A DNA stretch of 64,000 nucleotides from Kingdonia uniflora (lineage: Eukaryota > Streptophyta > Magnoliopsida > Ranunculales > Circaeasteraceae): contig JACGCM010002624.1 of the NCBI GenBank assembly GCA_014058105.1, positions 496,001 through 560,000 on the forward strand, given 5' to 3'. Below, piece after piece: positions 56,900 through 64,000 of the stretch. Both the position numbers and the translations under genes were made by a program. Every line of letters begins with the position of its first letter. The first letter of the stretch is position 1. Under the pieces are notes generated by a model. The model made no database searches. It saw only the letters and a program-made list of their open reading frames with translations, and was not told where the DNA came from.

Positions 56900-56936
56900 T
56901 TTTGTGTGAGATTTGAAGCTTGAGAAAGAGAGAGAG

Positions 56937-56967
<31 letters not shown>

Positions 56968-57127
56968 AGCCTACTCTATTGTAGTTAAATCTTGTGGTAT
57001 ACCGCAATCTATAGATGCGGTCTCTGTTTCAAAATTGGGGGTAGTATACTAGTAATTTGGTATGGTTCTTCAACATAACGAGAAACATCTAGGTGATCTT
57101 AGTAATGTTGCAGATTATCTTCAAATT

Positions 57128-57285
57128 TAGAGCTTAATGAAATTTGCTATGAAGTCCATGACGCACGCTTTAGACAAGAAGAACAACCCGTACGAGATCT
57201 GCAGGGTTTTAAACATGGCAATAGATCAAAAACCGAAGTGCTGGGAAAGACTTAAAGTGTTGATTTGTGGTCTTAGCGACTCCTA
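57128..57285 (+). pseudogene. Possible C-terminal exon of an unknown gene
   Basis: A short frame, KSMTHALDKKNNPYEICR, ends ERLKVLICGLSDS and a stop at 57283-57285. It has good codon-like composition and is followed by a plausible AT-rich 3' UTR. It is cut on its left by the chimeric repeat. I do not recognise the family. Confidence 0.3.
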
Positions 57286-58574
57286 AATAGTTTTGTATTT
57301 CTACTCGTATCTCTAGTTTTTGATCTAAAGTTATTTGTAACCAAACTTTGAGGCTTTGTAGAGTTTATAATCGTAATCACTCTTACAAATTTATCAATGA
57401 TACATAGAAATGAAGTTGTTATAAGTAGTTGCTGGTCATTTTATCCTCGAACAAATTGCGTGAATCTTGGTATCCTGTTAATAAGTTGTTATAAGATTTT
57501 TTTTACTTGCTGATGTCACACACACATAAATTCTAACAGTGATATGCTTGTAGAGTAAGTCTCTTCAGTTGAACAACTTAACTCACATTTACAGTTTGTG
57601 TTTAAGTTGCATAGATGAGACTTAAACACAAAGGTCTTTGATGAGCACAATCTAAATGCATGCATTTTGTTCGAAACTCTTGTGAGTTTAAGAGGCAAAT
57701 ATTTCCAAGTTGTTGAGCTTTCGTTCGAGAGGTTCACTAGAAACAACTTGGCTCCTGATTTAATATAAAGTTTTGAAATTATAGGGGATGGTGGAGTAAT
57801 CATGCATCGACCATCGTATTTGAATTTGAAGCAGATAGCGTATACACTTATTTTATTGATGATTGTTGAAATTACGACGGCGTGGGTTTGACGATCTGGT
57901 CATGTGGAGGGATTTAGCAAAGGCTCGAGCGGTTCTTTTGAACGCAACCACAGTGGAAGCAATCATCTTGATACAATATATGTGACCATGTTGTATTGGT
58001 CTTCTTCCTATTAAATTATGAGAAATTGAGGTTTGAAGATCTAGTGGGGCGAAGAAGAGATTTAGCTCCGAGTTGTCCCTATTCTTTGGTTTTATTTCGC
58101 TTTTCCTTTCGGCTGTACTTCTTTGAGTTGTTGCCTAATAATAATTTTAACAAATCAAAAGAAAAAAACCCAATCAAGATTGTTGTAATTCCCTGTCATG
58201 TATTACAGAGAACTGTAAATATTTAATAGTCTATCATAGTGGATGTTATGTTACACCGATAGCTCTTGCTCGCATTTATTTTTTAAGTTTATTCCTTTTC
58301 GGCGAATTTCCTTCCATGTCCACATGTATTTTCAGTACAAAATAGAAGAGAGAGGGGGTGGTTATAAATTCACTACGTTGTTCTGCTAGAGCTCACTACG
58401 CTTAGTAGTCCTCCCTCTTTTTAAAGAGGGGCACCCCAACAAAAACTTTTTTTTGCTAATCTCATTACCCTCAACATTTTGAATAAAAACATATTTTTTA
58501 AGTTATCAACACTAGAAACTTAGTGTTCATAAAAAAAAATTAAAAAAAACAAAAGAACTTATGAGTTCCCAACT
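57286..58574. other. Intergenic, no certain gene
   Basis: A plus-strand open stretch near 57620-57766 (YFQVVELSFERF) may be a decayed exon; nothing else recognised. Confidence 0.4.
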
Positions 58575-58865
58575 CTAGGGTCCTGGCGTTGATGGGTGCT
58601 ATTGAAAGTTGTTGGCATTGCGTTTTTATAACATGTAAAACGCTAGGGTCCTAGCGTTGATGGGTAATATTAAAGTTGTTAGCCTTGCGTTTTTATAACA
58701 TACAAAACGTAGCGTTGGTAGTAAAAATAAGGAAAAAATAGAGAAAAAAAAACACTCTTGAGTTTTCAAAGCTAAGAGCATAGCGTTGATGGGTAATATA
58801 GAAAGCTATTGTCCCAACATTTCTATAACATACATAACGTAGGGTCCTAGCGTTGATAGGGTCAA
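58575..58865. repeat. Imperfect tandem repeat, CTAGGGTCCTAGCGTTGATGGG unit
   Basis: Units start near 58575, 58643, 58771 and 58839 (spacings 68, 128, 68), each followed by GGTAATATTGAAAGTTGTT and TTTTTATAACATACAAAACG in varied form. Confidence 0.8.
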
Positions 58866-59305
58866 ACCCTAAATATTATTTTTTGTAAATTTCTTCTCAA
58901 AAGCACATCCAAACATGATTTTTAACAAAAAAATTCACATTCACATACCCAATTGACTCAATATTTCTTTCTTAAGTTTAATTTTGATTATAAGTGGTGT
59001 TGTCATAATTTTTAAATTTTGAGTTCAGATATGGCTAGAGAGAGAAAGAGAACAAAAGATAGACGACGGCGACAACAAAAATATCAAGTGAAGTCCTTGT
59101 ACTTCTCCGGAGTTTGAAGAACAAATTCGAGGAAGGGAAAAATCGTGGGGAGATGGGGAGAGAGAAATCGTAGAGAGATGAAGAAAAATTGCCCGAGGGA
59201 GAGAAACCCATGAAAGAGGAGTTTTTTTTAATGTTTAAAGTCCTCCCTATTTTGGGTTATATACCCAAGGGAGGACCCCGCTTGGGGTGGTATACCTATA
59301 TCATA
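58866..59305. other. Intergenic, AG-rich, no gene seen
   Basis: 59035-59215 is AGAGAAAG-rich, like a reversed 5' UTR. No convincing ORF. Confidence 0.4.
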
Positions 59306-59445
59306 TTACTAGTATACCCCCAATTTCGAAACAGAGACCACATCTATAGATTGCGGTATACCACAACATTTAACTATAATCTAATCTACAATAGAGTAGG
59401 TTTTTACTTCTCTCTCTCTCTCAAAGCTTCAAATCTCGCACAAAA

Positions 59446-59511
59446 ATATTGGACATCAATCTCTTCAGCGAAGACAAAAGCCACAACCCAGAACTCAGTC
59501 GCCTTCGAATT
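59446..59511 (+). pseudogene. Captured seryl-tRNA synthetase exon 1, copy 2
   Basis: 66 bp, the same length as copy 1; the former ATG is ATA; ends at a GTAAGT donor. R-to-S and G-to-S changes relative to copy 1. Confidence 0.68.
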
Positions 59512-59599
59512 GTAAGTACTTTTCGCTTTATTCGATTATTATTATTATTTAGTGTTAAGTGCTATAGTGATAATTGAGGTTTAGGTTTTTATTTGGAAA

Positions 59600-59793
59600 T
59601 AATTTATGGCGTTTATATCCGCAATAAGGGGATCAAACGGTATGTGTTCCCGGTGCTTGGTGATTGTGAGGGAGAAGGAGAAGGTTGAGCGAAGCTTGAG
59701 GCGACGGTGTTAGCAATGGTTCTTTTGGGGAGAGGGGGAGATGAGAAAGAGGAATGCTACTGTTATGTAAAGGATGATTGAAGTCTTCACCAT
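59600..59793 (-). pseudogene. Captured EF-hand-protein exon 1, copy 2
   Basis: Starts MVKTSIILYITVAFLF, has a TAG after the PQKNHC stretch, then HRRLKLRSTFSFS and EHIPFDPLIADI. It is the copy that best shows the parent family. Confidence 0.62.
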
Positions 59794-60189
59794 TAAAGAG
59801 AGAGAGAAAGAGAAAGCTTGAAAATGGAAACTATCCAAACAACAAGATCTGAAATTAAAACAGGGAAAAATTGGAAGGGAAAAACAGATTTTAAGGAGAG
59901 AATCGGGAAATTGAACAAACCCTAGGCCTCTCTATTGCGTTCTCTCTTCATCGCCTTACATTTATTTATTTATTTGCTAGTAAAGGTCCTTAGCAAATAG
60001 CTTCTAGCGCGATACCAAAAATATAACATACTAAAATACAGTATCACACGACCCGACACGACCCATTGACAGCCCTAATTACCATATTTAAATTCGATGT
60101 CTCCACCAGCGCAACTGGTATATATCTAATGTTCATGTGCAACCTCTAAGTGGGTCTGTATGAGGGGTTGAATTGGCTCTCGACCATCA

Positions 60190-60640
60190 TTGTACTCAAG
60201 TTTGAGCATTGTTAGCAACATTGGAGTAATTTCTTGCTCATGGCTACAGTAATATTCCCTGCAACCAACTTTAGGGGTGGTGAAACTATGGTGTTTTTAC
60301 CAAATTACAAGGTGAAAACCATTGTCGAATTCAATCTCTCCACCAACACAACTGGAAATACATCTGTTGTGCATGAGCAACAGATGATGAGGGGCTTAGA
60401 TAAGCTCTCAAACAACTTTGCTAACAACTTTCGTTGTGATCTCACTGTCAAATTGTTATATAATCAAAACCCTAACCTCCTAATCCATTTCACACTCTTC
60501 TCCACCACCCCATCTGAATTCAATATCGAAATCATCAATTCAAACAACTCAAACACCAACTCTTAAGATGATCAACCCAAACATACATCATAAACATGAA
60601 TCTAAGCTCATAGATCATAAACATGAATCAAAACTTCATG
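60190..60640 (+). repeat. Flanking repeat shared with 63230-63580
   Basis: Contains AACTTTCGTTGTGATCTCAC, ATCAAAACCCTAACCTCCT and CACCAACTCTTAAGAT, which recur downstream of copy 3. A 110-codon frame (60234-60566) crosses it but has no recognisable domain. It may be part of a larger mobile unit that includes the chimeric repeat. Confidence 0.7.
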
Positions 60641-61561
60641 ATCAATTACGCTAAAGTTACTCAATTAGAACGAAATATAATAAATATTAAACAAAATTTA
60701 GAAAATATTTCATCTCACTAACCTCAAACTCCTTGATTACAGTGAAGAAGAACACCTCCTTGAGAGAGAGAGAGATAGTTGGAGATGACGCTTTTAGAAT
60801 GTTGCCGAATAGTAAAGCACTTTTTGTAATATGCCGGATGAGTTAGCTTTTCTCTATTTTGACAAAAAGTGCGATACAACACACTTTTGGAGAATTGCCT
60901 TAAGGGACGTGCCACGTCATTAATATTTGGGACGCTGGAAATTTTTTTTGTCTTTTCTTCGAAAATCCCGGTATGGGTGAGGTCTAGACAATTCGGGGTC
61001 TGAAATCCAACATTTTTTTGTTGTGATCAGATAAATAATAGAATGGAATGACAAAAGTAATATTGATTGGCAACCATAGGTTAGGTCTAGACAATCAATC
61101 CGTCTAGAGGTAAGACATGCCAAAATGCTTAGTTCGAAGAGGGTTCCATTGGTTTCAATCCCATACGGGATTATTACGCTTTGGTATTTAGGAGACCGGT
61201 ATATACGCCAGAACACCGGGCATCCAAAGAGATAATATAATTTACGTTTGGCTCATCTAAATCTCAAGATCGGTTACATTTTAGTCAAGAGGGCCGGAAA
61301 TATATTGATGGTCGGGCACAATCTAGTTAGGGCCGATGTACGGGTGTCACCTATTTCGAGTTTGGCTACATCTTCTCAGGATTTTATGCAGGGCCGACGA
61401 AGATTTTATGCATAAAATATATAGTTGTTCTGATCACAAAAAAAAACTAAGTATGAAGAGGGGAACAAAGAAGATTTCATGCATGACTTGGGCGTTGCAA
61501 ACTAAGTTTAAACCACAACCATCCACGTGTCTCCATCATTAACGTATATATGCATTACAAT
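60641..61561. other. Intergenic, no gene seen
   Basis: No homology noticed with the rest of the window apart from short poly-A and AG tracts. Confidence 0.45.
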
Positions 61562-61735
61562 TCTGAACTGCAGAGTATAAAAGTCACTTAAATTCTGACA
61601 AATATCATCATGTAATTGGTTTATAGCCTACGCATAGTTCAGAACTGCAGGACATCAATCCACCAAAAATTCACCCCTGAGGGTGGTGGTGGGTTTTGGG
61701 TGAACAGTTCAGCAGATTCACCTAGTTGTTGTCGG
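61562..61735 (-). mobile_element. MITE fragment, relative of the 41831 element, inverted
   Basis: Reverse of ACAACTAGGTGAAT...CCACCCTCAGGGGTGAATTTTT...TTCAGAACT, the left half of the 41831 family. Another end-like piece (ATGTCATCCTTCACCTAGCTGCTG) is at 61770-61795. Confidence 0.65.
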
Positions 61736-61799
61736 ATCAAACAACGTGAAGGACAGAGATATAGAGATAGATGTCATCCTTCACCTAGCTGCTGGTCTT

Positions 61800-62450
61800 C
61801 TCTTCAAAAACTCTCCTACCTTTCTCCTCCAAAAAAAATAAAAATAAAAAATTATCTTTTTCCAAACAAACTTCTCCGCCTCCCTCCCTCTCGTCTCCAA
61901 ATAAGTTCCTTTCACTATAACGAATCTTTTTGTTTCACTTCTCTCACATCATTGTGATTTTGGTGCAATTAGGGCAAAAGAAGATAGGAGGAGCAAAATT
62001 AGCGAAATCAATCCGTTCGATCTCGTAAGTTTGAACTAATTTTGTAGATTTAGGGTTACAATCATGAATTATTTGTGTTTGATTTAGGTTTTGTGATCGT
62101 GTTAGTGTTTAATTATGTTTGTCAAGACATGTGATTGTTATTTGCCTCCAATTTCAAATTCTAAATCAGAAACTAGAAAAAGTTGCAAGATTTGGAATGG
62201 GAGAGTTGGTAATGGAGTGATTTAGTGATTTAGGAACTTTTAATTGTTCCAGAGAGCTGAAATTGGTGAGTTTAAATCTTCTTTTTTCACTTTCTTTTAG
62301 GGATATTGTGAAAAAGAACTAACTTTCGGAAGGGAATTTTTAAGTTTAGGTGTAAATTGGTTGGAAATGGTTTAAATGCGTGAATGCTGTTAGTGATTCT
62401 CAGAGGAGGAAACAATTGGGGAGAACAGTTGTTCCCTACTGTGTTGCGGT
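61800..62450 (+). other. 5'-UTR-like sequence with a donor-like site
   Basis: A pyrimidine-rich leader (61840-61945) and AGGAGGAGCAAAATTAGCG lead to GATCTCG|GTAAG-like TCTCGTAAGTTTG at 62024, followed by T-rich intron-like sequence. It could be the first non-coding exon of a plus-strand gene, cut by chimeric repeat copy 3, or another captured 5' end. Confidence 0.35.
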
Positions 62451-62605
62451 TTACTAGTATAAGTATACCACCCCCAATTGCGAAACAGAGACCGCATTTA
62501 TAGATTGCGGTATACCACAACATTTAACTAGTATCTAAACTACAATAGAGTAGGCTTTTACTTATCTCTCTCTCTCTCTCTCAAAGCTTCAAATCTCACA
62601 CAAAA

Positions 62606-62677
62606 ATATTGGACATCAATCTCTTTGTCTTCATAGAAGGCAAAGGCTACAACCCAGAACTCAGCTGCCTTCGAATC
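62606..62677 (+). pseudogene. Captured seryl-tRNA synthetase exon 1, copy 3
   Basis: 72 bp, i.e. 66 plus a 6-bp in-frame insertion; ATA in place of ATG; ends at GTAAGT. Confidence 0.65.
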
Positions 62678-62769
62678 GTAAGTAGTTTCCGCTTTGTTCG
62701 ATTATTATTATTATTTAGTGTTAATTAAGTATTGTAGTGATAATTGAGGTTTGGGTGTTTTTTTGTTTG

Positions 62770-62962
62770 GATATGATTTATGGTGCTTATATCCGCGATG
62801 AGGGGATCAAAGGGTATGTGTTCCCGGTGCTTGCTGATTGTGGGGGAGAAGGAGAAGGAGAAGGTTGAGGCGACGGTGTTGGTGATGGTTCTTTTGGGGA
62901 GAGAGGGAGATGAGGAATAGGAGTGCTACTGTTATGTAGAGGATGATTGAGGTCTTTCCCAT
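62770..62962 (-). pseudogene. Captured EF-hand-protein exon 1, copy 3
   Basis: MGKTSIILYITVALLF with SPQKNHHQHRRL; a deletion shifts the frame, after which PFDPLIADI-type sequence remains in another frame. Confidence 0.6.
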
Positions 62963-63229
62963 TAGATAGAGTGAGAGAAAGCTTGAAAGGGGAAACTATC
63001 CAAACAACAAGATATGAGATTAAAACAGGGAGAAATTGGAAGGGAAAAGCATATTTTAAGGAGAGAATCAGGAAATTGAACAAACCCTAGGCCTCTCTAT
63101 CGCGTTCTCTATTCACCGCCTTACATTTTTATTTATTTTTGCTAGTAAAAGCATTCCCAGCTGCTTGGCATTGGCATCCCAAAACCACCCATTTTATTGC
63201 CAAACCAGCTTGGCATTATACTTGAGCTC

Positions 63230-63580
63230 AAACCTTGTTGGAGATAGTTTAAACTTTGCTAATAAGGTTTGAGCTCTGTAAGCAACATCAAGTATAATTT
63301 TTGACTCGTGGTTACAACAATAATTTCACTGCAACCAACTTTCGTTGTGATCTCACTATCAAATTGTTATATAATCAAAATCCTGACCTCCTAATCGATT
63401 CCACTCTCTTTCCCATCACCCCATCTGAATTCGATGTCAAAATCATCATGGGTGTCTCGGAGAAGAGAAGTGAGAAATCAAACAACTCAAACACCAACTC
63501 TTAAGATTATCAACCTAAACATAAATCTAAGCTCATAGATCATAAACATGAATCAAAACTTCATGATCAATTACAAACAA
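63230..63580 (+). repeat. Flanking repeat, second copy
   Basis: Homologous to 60390-60640, including NFRCDLTIKLLYNQNPDLL-type reading and CACCAACTCTTAAGAT. The sequence GTTGCTAACA.../AGCAACATCAAGTATAAT just left of it matches, inverted, 56280-56330. Confidence 0.7.
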
Positions 63581-63837
63581 TTACATGGATATATTGAGAC
63601 AAATATATATCCAAAGCTACGATTAAACAAGCAAACAATTACAGAAAAAAAAAAAAAAAAAACTTAAGGAAACAAAAAGAGATGGGAAGGTTACCATGAG
63701 CAAATAGAGAGAGAGAGACCAGAATCGGCTCCTCAAATAAAACTACCTAAGACGCTTTATATAGGAGAGGAGATTAGGGATGAGGTCTATTGACACCTCC
63801 ATCCATGTAATTTAAGACAGAGCACCCACATGACTTT

Positions 63838-64000
63838 TGATACTGTATTTTATTATGTTGCATTTTTAGTTTTGCGCTAGGAGCTATTTGCTAAGGACCT
63901 TTACTAGCAAATAAAAATAAAATATAGGGCGGTGAAGAGAGAACGCAATAGAGAGACCTAGGGTTTGTTCAATTTCCCGATTCACTCCTTAAAATCTGTT
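63838..64000 (+). mobile_element. Chimeric gene-fragment repeat, copy 4, runs off the window
   Basis: TTGATACTGTATTTTATT, CTATTTGCTAAGGACCTTTA and GGCGGTGAAGAGAGAACGC match the EF-hand side of copies 1 and 2. Orientation as copy 1. The gene fragments would lie beyond 64000. Confidence 0.8.

Larger units (their letters stand above)
56352..57055 (+). mobile_element. Chimeric gene-fragment repeat, copy 1
   Basis: From TTTGCTATGGACCTTTAC to TACTAGTAA. In order: 5'-UTR-like sequence, the EF-hand-protein exon fragment (plus), a poly-A run, the seryl-tRNA synthetase exon fragment (minus), a poly-A run and the boundary motif GCGGTCTCTGTTTC. Three other copies follow (59306, 62451, 63838). The two first exons face each other, which no normal gene order would give, so they were brought together by a mobile element. 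Confidence 0.75.
59306..60043 (-). mobile_element. Chimeric gene-fragment repeat, copy 2 (inverted)
   Basis: Begins TTACTAGTATACCCCC and carries the seryl-tRNA synthetase fragment on plus (59446-59511, IA-start, LDINLFSEDKSHNPEL) and the EF-hand-protein fragment on minus (59793-59600). The latter starts MVKTSIILYITVAFLF and keeps PFDPLIADI, with one stop. The right boundary extends to about TACAGTATCA at 60043, shared with copy 4. Confidence 0.75.
62451..63157 (-). mobile_element. Chimeric gene-fragment repeat, copy 3 (inverted)
   Basis: Begins TTACTAGTATAAG. The seryl-tRNA synthetase fragment is on plus at 62606-62677 (LDINLF, then a 6-bp insertion, GYNPEL). The EF-hand-protein fragment is on minus from 62962 (MGKTSIILYITVALLF), frameshifted by a short deletion after HQHRRL. 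The right end is truncated at CTAGTAAAAG (63157). Confidence 0.75.

Noticed and set aside
56505..56909. 134-codon frame taken as a functional secreted protein
   Set aside because: The signal-peptide part is a captured exon; the rest is translation of a poly-A run and antisense of the synthetase fragment.
57516..57803. 95-codon minus-strand frame
   Set aside because: AT-rich, no motif; the opposite strand reads at least as plausibly, so neither is supported.
60234..60566. 110-codon frame taken as a gene
   Set aside because: It crosses a repeat shared with 63230-63580, where the frame differs, and has no recognisable domain.

Overview
This is nuclear DNA of a flowering plant, almost certainly a eudicot. 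It is AT-rich, has spliced genes with GT-AG introns, and is crowded with Ty1/copia and Ty3/gypsy retrotransposons, hAT elements and MITEs. I can model four protein genes that look intact: two near-identical high-affinity nitrate transporters of the NRT2 family (6471-8224 and 28459-30258, minus strand, three exons, 530 aa each), an alpha-expansin (44392-45480, minus, two exons, 262 aa) and a DCD-domain protein (51077-55738, minus, three exons, 430 aa). Nearly everything left of about 41.5 kb that is not NRT2 is transposon sequence. The right half is ordinary gene space with MITEs and a repeated element that carries gene fragments.

Layout. 1-3078: broken Athila-like Ty3/gypsy pol. 3079-17474 (block 1) and 18781-37327 (block 2) are two copies of one large unit, and the unit itself is layered. 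An old minus-strand Tnt1-like copia element (D) was hit by a second plus-strand member of the same family (C, 20849-25995, target duplication TAGGT). Next to D lie an orphan exon, the NRT2 gene, a hAT transposon (complete at 9485-13165), a SIRE-like copia element with an extra ORF and a 1-kb LTR, and a small minus-strand LTR element. Block 1 lacks the left part of the unit and block 2 lacks its right end. Block 1 keeps the SIRE gag/protease and the whole hAT; block 2 keeps the SIRE reverse transcriptase/RNase H and only 200 bp of the hAT. A third partial copy (38765-39364) follows a probable solo LTR with a 110-bp tandem repeat, and a decayed fourth copy lies at 40821-41500.

41.5-50.1 kb: MITEs of at least four families around the expansin gene, one with a 604-bp hAT nested in it, and a complete 329-bp TRIM retroelement (49646-49974) with a perfect 5-bp target duplication. 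51.1-55.7 kb: the DCD gene with a 3.25-kb first intron. 56.3-64.0 kb: four copies, in both orientations, of a chimeric repeat that carries two facing gene 5' exons. One matches the N-terminus of an EF-hand calumenin/reticulocalbin-like protein and the other the N-terminus of cytosolic seryl-tRNA synthetase. This Pack-type gene-fragment element is the most novel structure in the window.

Function. The two NRT2 genes differ at ten residues, have no stops or frameshifts, and share their TATA-proximal promoter. Their upstream regions differ: copy 1 has a 0.8-kb repeat/Helitron-like insertion and a full hAT, while copy 2 has a truncated hAT joined to SIRE. The locus therefore looks like a recent tandem duplication of a nitrate transporter carried along with its transposon surroundings. 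The reading was done by eye, so boundaries of decayed elements are approximate.
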